Below are positions 51,061-59,905 of a stretch of 61,860 nucleotides of DNA, one piece after another. Within the stretch, counting starts at the first letter, position 1. The number at the start of each line of letters is the position of its first letter. The position numbers and the translations under genes were made by a program. The DNA is from JAAUSY01 sp964526735. GTDB taxonomy: Bacteria > Chloroflexota > Chloroflexia > Chloroflexales > Chloroflexaceae. The stretch spans positions 1 through 61,860 of the forward strand of contig CAZGLO010000013.1 of the NCBI GenBank assembly GCA_964526735.1, written 5' to 3'. The notes beneath the pieces were generated by a model. That model was not told where the DNA came from. It did not search any database and worked only from the letters and a program-made list of their open reading frames with translations.

Positions 51061-52095
51061 GTGGAGCCTGAACAGCCGGAGCATACAGAACAAACCAGCA
51101 AGAAAAGCGACGATACACAAGGTTCACAGGAATCACGGGTCTATAAGATCAAGTCGCCCGCCGACTTCCTGACGAGCAGCAAGCAGAAGTTTGTGCTTGC
51201 GCAATCGCGCTTTTTCCGCGAAGAGGTCTATCTTGCCTTGTTGAGCCTTCAGGGGAGCCTTGAAGATGCCTTCCGCGGCTATTTACTGCTCCATAGCAAC
51301 TTTGCCGGGGAAAATACCTTCCCGATTGTGCTTGGGGTGATGCGCAGCGACCCCCTCCACCCGCTCAGCTACGACGAGGTCGACCGCATTCAGCGCACGG
51401 AGCAGTTGCGAGAACGGATTGCGAGCGGGGAGGAGATTACCCTTGCACCGAGTAGCGTGCGGGCATATCAAGAGTTTGCATCGGTCTTGCTGACGCGCTA
51501 TGGGGTGTTGGTCGTCACGTCGGATGAGCAGCTCCCCGCCTACGCCCCGCCCGAAAACCCACCCGAAGACGACCAGGAAAATGAGGTCGTAGAGCAGGTA
51601 ATGCGGGCATGGCGGCGGTATAAGACGCACCTCACGCCACTCTTGGGGGTATTTGTCCTGTTTCTGGTCGGCGCGACGACGACGATCCTCCTGCAGCAGG
51701 CGCGGGTCGTGGATGTGGCTCCTACTCCTACCCGTGTTGTCACCCAAGCCGCGACGGTAGCTCCTGCAATGGCTCCGACAAGACCTGCAGCAGCGGCTGT
51801 CACGGCGACGACAATTGTGACTCCAACATTGACACTCTCCCCCACTCCCATCCCCTCTCCTCCCCCTTCTGATGGCCTTACACCGGGCCGCACCGCCTAT
51901 GTCAAAGCAACCGTGACGGGCCTTGCCCTCCGTGCAGAGCCAAATACCACGGCAGCCGTGCAGCTCTATCTAGAGGGCGATACGGCGGTGGATGTGGTTG
52001 AGGGGCCGGTGCAGGCAAATGGCTACGAATGGTGGCGGGTGCGCGCCGCCAACCGCGAAGGGTGGTGCGCGGGCGACTTCCTAGAAGTGCGCTAG
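51061..52095 (+). CDS. Single-pass membrane protein with extracytoplasmic SH3b domain
   Basis: The cytoplasmic N-terminal 190 residues are helical and charged, containing KSPADFLTSSKQKFVLAQ and SLQGSLEDAFRGYLLLH, and are not a family I recognise. One membrane helix (LTPLLGVFVLFLVGATTTIL, near residue 190) is followed by a Thr/Pro/Ala-rich stalk and a C-terminal bacterial SH3 domain (VTGLALRAEPNTTAAVQLY, ending REGWCAGDFLEV). It may sense or bind the cell wall. The GTG at 51061 has GGGAGG four bases upstream; an ATG at 51043 would add six residues without a ribosome binding site. It lies 63 bp after gatB. Confidence 0.8.
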   Translation: MEPEQPEHTEQTSKKSDDTQGSQESRVYKIKSPADFLTSSKQKFVLAQSRFFREEVYLALLSLQGSLEDAFRGYLLLHSNFAGENTFPIVLGVMRSDPLHPLSYDEVDRIQRTEQLRERIASGEEITLAPSSVRAYQEFASVLLTRYGVLVVTSDEQLPAYAPPENPPEDDQENEVVEQVMRAWRRYKTHLTPLLGVFVLFLVGATTTILLQQARVVDVAPTPTRVVTQAATVAPAMAPTRPAAAAVTATTIVTPTLTLSPTPIPSPPPSDGLTPGRTAYVKATVTGLALRAEPNTTAAVQLYLEGDTAVDVVEGPVQANGYEWWRVRAANREGWCAGDFLEVR

Positions 52096-52190
52096 GCAGG
52101 AAGGGGGGGAATTTCGGGGCGATTTTGGATAATCTGGGGCGATCTCTGGGGCGATCTGGGGCGATTTGGGGTAATCCTGTTCGATTTCAA

Positions 52191-52199
52191 TGCTATAAT
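52191..52199 (+). promoter_or_regulatory. Extended -10 promoter element for the zinc-module kinase
   Basis: TGCTATAAT, a perfect extended -10, lies 98 bp before the kinase ATG. Just upstream GGGGCGAT occurs four times (52116, 52136, 52148 and 52158), with the last two copies exactly 10 bp apart, which could be activator sites or slippage products. Confidence 0.5.
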
Positions 52200-52297
52200 G
52201 AGAAAGCTGCATACCACCATCCTCGCCCACCAATGAGAAGTCAGAAGCGACAACCGCGGTAGCAGCCCACTGGGTTCCTTTTGCCATCAAGAGAACC

Positions 52298-54565
52298 ATG
52301 CGCAGTCAACTACAACAGCTTGGCAACTATGTGATCGACCGCGAGATCGGTCGGGGGGCGACCAGCGAAGTCTGGCTTGCTCACCATGCCTATCTTGAGC
52401 ACCGCCAAGTGGCCGTCAAGATCCTCCTCACGCAGGATGTTGAGACGATCCACCGCTTCAGCCATGAGGCCAATATCATGGGGCTGTTGCGCCACGACCA
52501 CATTGTACAAATCTACGATCATGGCCACAACGATCCCTATTACTACACCGTGTTGCAGTATGTTAATGGCAACTCCCTCCAACAGCTCCTCGACCGCAGG
52601 CGTTCCCTCGATTTTGCCACTGCCATCGCTATTTTTCAGCAGATAGCCACCGCCCTTGATTTCGCCCACAGCCTTGATATTGTCCATCGCGATGTCTCGC
52701 CAGGCAATATCCTCGTAGATGAGATCACTGGCCGTGCCTTCCTGACCGATTTTGGCATTGCCCGCGACCCAACCCGCAAAATCACCGTCGATCAGCGGGT
52801 GATGGGCACGCCCGGTTACTGGTCGCCTGAACATGCCCGCTCTGCCACCGAAGTCACCAGCCTTTCCGATATCTATGGGCTCGGCGTGGTGCTCTATGTG
52901 ATGCTGACTGGCGAACTGCCTTGGAACGATGTACCGGGGACACCCGATCAAGGCTTTGACCCGCCGATGTCAGTCAAGCAGCGTGGTGCAAAGCATATCC
53001 CTGAGCAGGTAGATGCCGTCATCCGCACGATGCTCGCCGCCGACCCCCTCAAACGCTTCCCCACAGCGCAGGCGGCGGTGGATGAGCTTGATCGGCTCCT
53101 CAAACGCCACCATGCGGCGACCCAAGTCTACGACACGCGGCAAACCGTGCGGACAGACCATCAAACATCCCCACACCCCCCACACCCTAGCGTCCTGCCC
53201 TCGCTGAGCGGTTGTCAGGTGGCTGGCGTGTTGGTGAATGAGGTAGAGACGGTGCTTGGCCCCAACCTCGTCCGCGCCCCCATTGCGCAGGCACACAAGC
53301 GTGCACAAGAGCTTTGCCAACCCGATGCCATCGTCAACCTACTCAATGCGTGGTCACATGAGGGGGCTGGCGAGGGGTTCTTTCGGAAGCAATTGCTTGG
53401 GCGGATGGCCAATTTGCATAGCATTAAGAGCCGAAACCTCTATTTCTACCGGCTGCGGGTGCTCTACGAACAGCGTAGTATTCCCGAAGAGATTATGGAG
53501 CCTGATAAGAGCCATCGTGTCTACCCGCTTGAGCCGGAGCAGGGCCAGTGGGAAGTTGCTCTGCCGTCGGTGCAAGGCTTTGAGCAGGATGAGGGCGACC
53601 AAATCATCATCCCCGGCTCCACCCGCGTGGTGACATGTTCCGTCTGCGGCGGCAAGGGCAAAACCGTCTGCCCCAAATGCAAGGGCGCACAACGCATCAA
53701 GCAGCGAAGCGCTGTCCCGATTGACGATGAGGAGGAGGAGCATGGCGAATCATCCTCATCTGCGCCAAACAACTCCTCAAATGCACGTGGTAGGCGCAAT
53801 AGGCAAGGAAATGCAGGCAATCAGGAGGTATCAGGAAGGGCATCAGGAAGAGCTGGCGGAACAGGAAAATCGGACAATCCCCACTCCGCAGATCCCTCCT
53901 CCACCCCGTCTGGTGTCGCGGGCATGATCCAGATGGTCAAGCGTGCATCGCGCACTCGTATGGCAGAGATTGTGGTGCCGTGCCCAGAGTGCGAAGGACG
54001 CGGGGGCATACCTTGTGAGCAGTGCCAGGGCACGGGCCGGATGGTGGCACAGAAGGCTCTTCGGTGGCAGCGGGTGCCCTACACCATAGAGGATCACGAT
54101 GAGCTACCCGTGCTTGACAGCAAATGGCTCCTAGAGCATTGCAGCATTGAAGAGGTCTACCACGAACGGGCAACGGGTGACCCCTTCAACAACACGCCCG
54201 CCTTCCTTGATGAGTGGCTGAAAATCCCGCGGGTGGCAGAGATGATTGAGCAGGTGCAGGAAGTCACCGATGAAGAGACCCGCATCATCCTCAGCGAGCT
54301 GAGTATAGGGATGATTCCCATCACGGATGTCGTGCTTGACCTTGGGAATGCGGCACATATAGCACATGCCGCACATGCCGCAGATGGCGAGCCAGAAACA
54401 CCGGATGAGAATCATCTCTACGACGTGACGATCTTTGGGAATGAGCACGTTATCCCCGCCGATTGGCGCTTTCTTGATTGGAACCGCGTCATCCTGCTCT
54501 GGGGAGGGCTATTTGCCGCCGCGCTCATCCTGATCTTCGCTTTTTTTGCCCTGACCGGCTGCTAA
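52298..54565 (+). CDS. Tail-anchored Ser/Thr protein kinase with two split DnaJ-like zinc modules
   Basis: The N-terminal kinase domain (about 10-270) has RGATSEVWLAHH, VAVKIL with the ATP-site Lys, HRDVSPGN (near 130) in place of HRDLKPEN, DFG near 151 and a GTPGYWSPEHA activation segment. The catalytic-loop Lys is Ser. After an unrecognised helical region (330-440) come two Cys4 modules: CSVCGGKGK/CPKCKG (about 447-462) and CPECEGRGG/CEQCQGTGR (about 561-575). They resemble DnaJ CXXCXGXG repeats but are parted by a 95-residue Ser/Gly/Asn-rich insert. A C-terminal membrane helix (about 731-755) ends in ALTGC, so the protein would face the cytoplasm as a tail-anchored kinase. Confidence 0.88.
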   Translation: MRSQLQQLGNYVIDREIGRGATSEVWLAHHAYLEHRQVAVKILLTQDVETIHRFSHEANIMGLLRHDHIVQIYDHGHNDPYYYTVLQYVNGNSLQQLLDRRRSLDFATAIAIFQQIATALDFAHSLDIVHRDVSPGNILVDEITGRAFLTDFGIARDPTRKITVDQRVMGTPGYWSPEHARSATEVTSLSDIYGLGVVLYVMLTGELPWNDVPGTPDQGFDPPMSVKQRGAKHIPEQVDAVIRTMLAADPLKRFPTAQAAVDELDRLLKRHHAATQVYDTRQTVRTDHQTSPHPPHPSVLPSLSGCQVAGVLVNEVETVLGPNLVRAPIAQAHKRAQELCQPDAIVNLLNAWSHEGAGEGFFRKQLLGRMANLHSIKSRNLYFYRLRVLYEQRSIPEEIMEPDKSHRVYPLEPEQGQWEVALPSVQGFEQDEGDQIIIPGSTRVVTCSVCGGKGKTVCPKCKGAQRIKQRSAVPIDDEEEEHGESSSSAPNNSSNARGRRNRQGNAGNQEVSGRASGRAGGTGKSDNPHSADPSSTPSGVAGMIQMVKRASRTRMAEIVVPCPECEGRGGIPCEQCQGTGRMVAQKALRWQRVPYTIEDHDELPVLDSKWLLEHCSIEEVYHERATGDPFNNTPAFLDEWLKIPRVAEMIEQVQEVTDEETRIILSELSIGMIPITDVVLDLGNAAHIAHAAHAADGEPETPDENHLYDVTIFGNEHVIPADWRFLDWNRVILLWGGLFAAALILIFAFFALTGC

Positions 54566-54591
54566 TGACCGGCTGCTGATGACCGGCTGCT
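54552..54591. repeat. 14-bp tandem repeat spanning the kinase stop codon
   Basis: TGACCGGCTGCT occurs three times with a period of 14 bp (54552, 54566, 54580). The first copy encodes the kinase C-terminus, and the last abuts the stop of the convergent transpeptidase gene. Confidence 0.85.
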
Positions 54592-55867
54592 AGTAGTGCA
54601 CATGCACCGGCGTGCCGATAGGTGCCCACCCATAGAGCCACTCGGCAGAAGCCAGCGGTAGGTTGATGCAGCCGTGGCTCATCCGCACGCCTGTCCCGAA
54701 TTGATTATGCCAATATGTCCCGTGTATCGCCACCCCGCCATAGATATACATGACGTGGGGCACATTGGGCACATAGTAATATTCCCCTCCGATTGTCCCG
54801 CTCATGGTCTGCACGCGGATCTTAGAATAGACAGAGAAATGCCCCACCGGCGTATTGAAGCCATCCTTGCCCGTTGAGACGGGAGCATCAAACACCATCG
54901 TCCCGCCTTGATAGGCATACAGCCATTGGTGGCTCAGGTTGACCTCAATAAGCTTGGCCCCACTCACGGGGATAGGCTGTGGTTGGGCAGGTTGGGCAGG
55001 TTTTGCGGTCGGCGCGGGGACGGGGGTCGCAGTGGGGAGGGGCGTTGCTGTCGGGATGGGGGTGTTTGTTGGCAGGTACAACGCCTGAATTTCAGGCTTC
55101 TTGACGGCCCGTATGTCGTGCCCACGCAGCAATGCCAAATCACGGCCAAGGTTGCTGATGGTAATCTTATCGGGCACGCCCTCCGCGATAGGATGGCGTT
55201 CGAGCCGCCCCCGCTCAAAATATTGCACCTGCAACATCTCGTGGCCGACGTAGTCCCACAACGGCTCGCTGATGGGGTAGCCAAACGCCTCAACACCGCC
55301 CTTCTCGTGCCAAAAGCTCAGAAACGGCTCATTGAGGGTGTGCTGTGTCTCCTCAAAGTAGTAGCCACCTTGGTTGGGCTGCTGCAGGGGGGCGGGGTCG
55401 AAGGTGCGCCACAGTGCGGCGGCATAGTCTGAGCCGATACGCCCCGCGCGGACGTGGCCGTCGTCATGGTACTCCAACCGCCCCCGCTGGAAATACTGCA
55501 CGGTCAGGCCATTCTCCTCCACGACCTCCGTCACCGGCGCGCCCAATAGCTCTGTCCCATTGTGCTCACGCCAATAGCTTAGGAAGCCATAGGTATTGTC
55601 AAGCAGGTGGCCAGTAACATCAAAAAAGAGCCAATCGCCATTTTGGGCATAGGCAGGGGCAGGGCGCAAGGCAGACGAGGGCGACCAGGCCGAGTCACCA
55701 CCACGCCCATCAGTTGCCATACTCGCCACCACCCCCACCACCCCCACAATGGTGGCAAGCAAAACACTCATCATGGTAAAGCGACGGGCACGGCAGTTGG
55801 AAAAGGGGGAAAAGCGGGAAGAACGGGAAAGAGTAGTCGGTGAATTGTTGCGCATGTGTCGTGTCAT
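54590..55867 (-). CDS. Exported L,D-transpeptidase (YkuD) with two N-terminal FGYP-type repeats
   Basis: The C-terminal 130 residues form a YkuD domain that cross-links peptidoglycan peptides. The catalytic His/Cys motif is HGTYWHNQFGTGVRMSHGCI near residues 380-400. Before it lie two copies of a 65-residue module with F..TGH, FLSYW or FLSFW, a FGYP or LGAP turn, and VQYFERGRLE, then a Thr/Pro/Ala linker. An N-terminal hydrophobic helix (MMSVLLATIVGVVGVVAS) is a signal peptide or anchor. AAGGAAG 6 nt upstream fixes the ATG at 55867, giving 425 residues. The modules may bind wall polymer. Confidence 0.93.
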   Translation of the reverse strand: MTRHMRNNSPTTLSRSSRFSPFSNCRARRFTMMSVLLATIVGVVGVVASMATDGRGGDSAWSPSSALRPAPAYAQNGDWLFFDVTGHLLDNTYGFLSYWREHNGTELLGAPVTEVVEENGLTVQYFQRGRLEYHDDGHVRAGRIGSDYAAALWRTFDPAPLQQPNQGGYYFEETQHTLNEPFLSFWHEKGGVEAFGYPISEPLWDYVGHEMLQVQYFERGRLERHPIAEGVPDKITISNLGRDLALLRGHDIRAVKKPEIQALYLPTNTPIPTATPLPTATPVPAPTAKPAQPAQPQPIPVSGAKLIEVNLSHQWLYAYQGGTMVFDAPVSTGKDGFNTPVGHFSVYSKIRVQTMSGTIGGEYYYVPNVPHVMYIYGGVAIHGTYWHNQFGTGVRMSHGCINLPLASAEWLYGWAPIGTPVHVHY

Positions 55868-56066
55868 AGAGCACTTCCTTTTCTGGGGATTTTCAGGCCG
55901 TATGTGTGTTGATACCGAAGGGTAGATACACGGCGTAGATGAGATGCATGGTTGATGCATATATGCGGGGTGTACATATCTCTATGGCGGCAATGAGTGT
56001 AGGTGTCGTGCGAGTGTCGGGAGTAGTAATCGCGTGTTGCCATCCCACAGAGTCTCTGCTATCATC

Positions 56067-56075
56067 ATAGTACCA
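56067..56075 (-). promoter_or_regulatory. Extended -10 promoter element for the L,D-transpeptidase gene
   Basis: The minus strand reads TGGTACTAT about 200 bp before the transpeptidase start, the same nine bases as the ktrA element at 4045-4053. Confidence 0.4.
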
Positions 56076-56154
56076 TCTTTTTGGCAGGTTGTGGCGCTGC
56101 CACAGCCGAACGGCTTTGAAACATATTGTAGTCATACAACTAAGAGCAACACAC

Positions 56155-57274
56155 ATGAGAGATCTATACCAAGAATTAGAAGCATTACGAACTCGTTTTG
56201 AACTCTTACGGGGGCATCTTTGACCTGCCTACAAAACGAGACGAAATAACCGCGCTGGAAGATCGTGCCGCCGACCCCACCCTGTGGGATAATCAACGCG
56301 AGGCGCAACGTATCTTACAGCGTCTTTCCCACGTCAAGCAAGAAGTTGACCAATGGCACACCCTCGACGCGCAATTGACCAGCCTTAGCGAGCTGATAGA
56401 TATGGCCGTCGCCGAAGAGGACGAGTCGTTGCGAGAGGAAATCAAAGAAGAGCTTGCCACCGCCGCCGATGAGCTAGAACGACGCGAATTTGCGTTGTTG
56501 TTGAGTGGCGCATATGATGACCGCGATGCGTTTTTGTCCATTCAGGCGGGGACGGGCGGCACCGATGCACAAGATTGGGCCGAGATGATGCTCCGCATGT
56601 ATATGCGTTGGGCAGAAACCCGCTCGTTCAAGGTCACCATCATCGATAGCAGCCTTGGGGATGAGGCGGGCATTAAGAGCGCCACCATCGAAATCCGTGG
56701 TGAATATGCCTATGGCTATGTCCGCGCCGAAGCGGGGATCCACCGGCTCATCCGCCTTTCGCCGTTCAACTCTGGCAACATCCGGCAGACCTCGTTTGCG
56801 CGGGTTGAGGTAATGCCCGAAGTCGACGATGCGCCCGAAGTGGAGATCTCATCCGACGACATTCGGGTAGATGTCTTTCGCAGTGCGGGCCACGGCGGCC
56901 AAGGTGTCAACACGACCGACTCCGCCGTGCGGCTGACCCACTTCCCGACGGGCATGGTCGTCACGTGCCAAAATGAGCGCTCCCAGCTCCAAAATAAGGA
57001 GATGGCGATGCGAGTGCTGCGCGGGCGGCTGTTGGAGCGCGAACTCCAGCGGCAGCAGGAAGAACGGCGTGCGCTGCGCGGGGAATATCGTCAGGCCGAC
57101 TTCGGCAACCAGATGCGCACCTATTACCTGCACCCATACACCCTAGTCAAAGACCACCGGACAGATATGGAAACAAGCGATGTGCGTGCGGTGCTTGATG
57201 GCAATCTTGACCCATTCATCGAGTCATTCCTGCGGTGGAATGTCTCTGATACGGCAACAAACGAGCAGCTTTAG
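56155..57274 (+). CDS. prfB: Peptide chain release factor 2, expressed by programmed +1 frameshift
   Basis: RF2 recognises UAA and UGA stop codons. Translation starts at the ATG at 56155 (MRDLYQELEALRTRFELLRGHL), meets an in-frame TGA at codon 23 (56221-56223), and continues in the +1 frame with GAC CTG CCT, so the product joins 56155-56220 to 56222-57274 for 372 residues. The GGQ motif is in SAGHGGQGVNTTDSAV, and the stop-recognition loop is SPFNSGN. The frameshift autoregulates RF2 level. The peptidase-MA gene follows 11 bp later. Without the shift only a 22-residue peptide would be made. Confidence 0.97.
56210..56224 (+). promoter_or_regulatory. prfB programmed +1 frameshift site
   Basis: GGGGG (internal Shine-Dalgarno), CAT, the slippery CTT, then TGA C. 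Spacing and slippery codon match the classical bacterial prfB site, in which ribosomes pause at UGA when RF2 is scarce and slip from CUU to UUU. Confidence 0.95.
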
Positions 57275-57285
57275 GGGGAACTGTG

Positions 57286-58767
57286 ATGCAATACGCAAAT
57301 CACCGGCCCAATACACAGCCAATGCGCGCCTTTGTCTCTCGCATTGCGACCATCGTCGCGCCTATCATCCTGATCGTACCGATCTTGTTGGTGGGAATCG
57401 TGGTATTTGGCTGGCCCACCACCGCCGCGCGTGCTCAAGGCGAAACTTCTGAATACATTGAGCTTCTTTCGACATCGGTTGACACCGATTTTCCCAGGCT
57501 TATCTCCTTTTCGCTGGAGGCAGCGGGAAAAACTGCCAACATCACTGAGGTTGAGCTGCTCTACGGTGCAACCCGCAGCGATAGCTATACCGTGGTGAAG
57601 ACCGATATTCGGCCCGGACGCACGGTTGAGACCAGTCACGGGCTTGATACCCAAGTCTTCTATGTGCATCCGGGCGTGGAGATGAACTATCGGTGGGTGA
57701 TTACCGACGCCGATGGGAATGAATATACCACATCTCCGCGCACTTTTACCTACGATGATACCCGATACCCGTGGCAAAGCCTTACCGAAGGGAAGGTGAC
57801 GGTCTACTGGTATGAGGGGAACGATAACTTTGGCGAGGAAGTGCTTGCGATTGCCGTCCGTGCGCTTGAAAACCTTGAACGTGATATCCAGGCGGAATTG
57901 GTGGAGCCGGTAAAGGTTTATGTCTATGCCAACAACCAGGACATGCGCTCTGCCCTCCAGAGCAACGAGGTGGAGTGGGTTGGCGGGCAGGCGATGCCGT
58001 CGTTGGGTATTATCATCGGTTCCATCGCTGCAAACGACACGCAGGAAGCCAAACGGGTCATCCCGCACGAAATGTCGCACCAAATATTGCACCAGGCGAC
58101 GGATAACCCGTATGGCGGGGTGCCGTTGTGGTTCAATGAGGGGCTTGCGGTCTACAACCAAGAGACGATTGAGTTTATCTATGATATGAGTGTTGAGGAG
58201 GCGGCGCGCACCGGCGAACTTATCCCGCTAGAGGCGTTGGCATCAAGTTTCCCCGCCGACCCCGACAAGGCATTGCTCTCATATGCCCAGAGCTACAACG
58301 TGGTGCGGTATATCAAGAATACCTACGGCGCAGAGGGTATGTCGAAGCTGGTTGATGGCTTTGCGGAGGCCAAACCCGTCAATGAGGCCATTGAGGAGGC
58401 GCTTGGGCTACCATCGGTGGACGCGCTGGATGAGGAGTGGCGGGAGACCCTGCCCCCTGTCGAGGTGATGAGCCAACCAAGCGCCACGCCGCCGTCGTCC
58501 GCGCCCCAACAGCGGTTTTTGCAGCCGGGCGGGGTGAGTGGCAATGGCAATGCTCCCGCACAACCAGATGACCCGTTTAACGATCCCTTCGACGATCCCT
58601 TTGCCGATCCCTACGATGACCCTCCTGAAGAGGGGATACTTTCGGGGGTGGTGTTGCCGGTGTGGGCAGAGGTGGGGTTGACGTTGACATGTTGCACCGG
58701 AGTGATTACGATGGTAGGGGTGACCCTGGTCGTCATTCTTCGGTTTGTTGGTTCCAACAAGGATTGA
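57286..58767 (+). CDS. Exported peptidase-MA-like (gluzincin) metallopeptidase with C-terminal anchor
   Basis: A signal peptide or N-terminal helix (VAPIILIVPILLVGIVVFGW) ends near ARAQGET. An Ig-like N-domain (about 45-150) precedes the metallopeptidase domain with HEMSH (HEXXH, near residue 262) and PLWFNEGLAVYNQE, the downstream Glu of gluzincins. After an Asp/Pro/Phe-rich repeat (DPFNDPFDDPFADPYDDP, period 12 bp) a single membrane helix closes the protein. Its extracytoplasmic peptidase would be tethered at both ends or at the C-terminus only. GGGGGAA upstream supports the ATG at 57286. Substrate unknown. Confidence 0.88.
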   Translation: MQYANHRPNTQPMRAFVSRIATIVAPIILIVPILLVGIVVFGWPTTAARAQGETSEYIELLSTSVDTDFPRLISFSLEAAGKTANITEVELLYGATRSDSYTVVKTDIRPGRTVETSHGLDTQVFYVHPGVEMNYRWVITDADGNEYTTSPRTFTYDDTRYPWQSLTEGKVTVYWYEGNDNFGEEVLAIAVRALENLERDIQAELVEPVKVYVYANNQDMRSALQSNEVEWVGGQAMPSLGIIIGSIAANDTQEAKRVIPHEMSHQILHQATDNPYGGVPLWFNEGLAVYNQETIEFIYDMSVEEAARTGELIPLEALASSFPADPDKALLSYAQSYNVVRYIKNTYGAEGMSKLVDGFAEAKPVNEAIEEALGLPSVDALDEEWRETLPPVEVMSQPSATPPSSAPQQRFLQPGGVSGNGNAPAQPDDPFNDPFDDPFADPYDDPPEEGILSGVVLPVWAEVGLTLTCCTGVITMVGVTLVVILRFVGSNKD

Positions 58768-58926
58768 GCGCACGCGCTCGGCAGGCAATACAACCCGTTC
58801 GTTCCGAGGCAAGGCAAAGTTTGATAAGGAGGATGGCGGCAATTCCCCACACCTCAACATGCTCACAGCCTCCACATCTCAACGTGGTCGTGTGAGAACG
58901 GAGGTGGCTCCCTTGCCGCCTTTTCT

Positions 58927-59433
58927 ATGGAAATGAAATTCACTCCCTGGCGCATGACGTATATCAAGGGGACAGAAAACCCCGACAAAACGAAATGCGT
59001 CTTATGCGATTTACCGCAAGCAGACCCACCCAACGACCCCGATAACTTGATCGTCTTCCGTGGCACACGCTGCTACGTATTGATGAATCTCTACCCATAC
59101 AACACGGGGCATCTGATGGTCGTGCCCTATGAGCATACGGCCGACCTCGCACAGCTCAACAACGATGCCTCATCCGAACTGTTTTTTCTCACTCGCCGCT
59201 GCATCACCCACCTGACGGAGGAATATCACCCCCACGGCTTCAACCTGGGGATGAACCTGGGACGTGTGGCGGGCGCGGGGCTAGACGAACACTTACATAT
59301 GCACATCGTACCGCGTTGGAATGGTGATACCAACTTTATGCCGCTGCTTGCGGAAATGAAGCTCATTCCAGAGGATCTGGAACGTACCTACCACCGATTG
59401 CATCCTCGGTTTGCCAACGATCCCGAGCTGTGA
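58927..59433 (+). CDS. HIT-family nucleotide hydrolase (Ap4A phosphorylase-like)
   Basis: The histidine triad is HLHMHIVPRW near residue 120, and upstream strands (YVLMNLYPYNTGHLMVVPYEH) match the branch of HIT proteins that cleave or phosphorolyse dinucleoside polyphosphates. A CVLC pair near residue 20 may bind zinc, as in related proteins. Either ATG at 58927 or 58933 could serve as start; both have weak sites. It is 160 bp downstream of the peptidase gene and convergent with the response regulator, with an 11-bp gap. Confidence 0.92.
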   Translation: MEMKFTPWRMTYIKGTENPDKTKCVLCDLPQADPPNDPDNLIVFRGTRCYVLMNLYPYNTGHLMVVPYEHTADLAQLNNDASSELFFLTRRCITHLTEEYHPHGFNLGMNLGRVAGAGLDEHLHMHIVPRWNGDTNFMPLLAEMKLIPEDLERTYHRLHPRFANDPEL

Positions 59434-59444
59434 CTGCTCCCTGG

Positions 59445-59813
59445 TCACATGAGGTTCATGTTGACCAGGTTGATCAGTAGGTCGATTTTAAACGGTTTTT
59501 GCAGGATAACGGCACCCTCCGATTCAAGCTCAAAAAACCACGGTTTCCAGCCAAGTGCCGTGATGATGATGATTGGTGTCCCGCTATCCTGCAATCGCTC
59601 TCGGATCTGACGGAACATCTCCACCCCATCCATATTCGGCATCATGATGTCGGAAATGACCAACCGGGGGCGTACTTCGACAAGCTTACTCAGGCCCTCT
59701 TGCCCATCGTACGCCGAGACGACATGGTATCCTTCCCGCTGCAGCGACATATCGAGCATACGCTGCAACTGCATGTCATCATCAATGATTAAGATCGTCC
59801 CTTTCTTCTCCAT
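59445..59813 (-). CDS. Single-domain response regulator (receiver only)
   Basis: The 122 residues are one CheY-like receiver domain. The acidic pocket is IIDDDMQ, the phospho-acceptor Asp is in LVISDIMMPNMDG, the switch Thr in IIIITALG and the Lys in LQKPFKID. There is no output domain, so it would act by protein contact, perhaps with a hybrid kinase or phosphorelay elsewhere. No histidine kinase adjoins it. GAAGAG upstream of the ATG is a weak ribosome binding site. Confidence 0.93.
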   Translation of the reverse strand: MEKKGTILIIDDDMQLQRMLDMSLQREGYHVVSAYDGQEGLSKLVEVRPRLVISDIMMPNMDGVEMFRQIRERLQDSGTPIIIITALGWKPWFFELESEGAVILQKPFKIDLLINLVNMNLM

Positions 59814-59905
59814 GGCGTCTCTTCTTTCCTATGACCAACTATCACAATACGACCTTCCTAATGTTGAATATGCGCATCCGCCGCAATTATACCAAAGGAT
59901 ATTCT

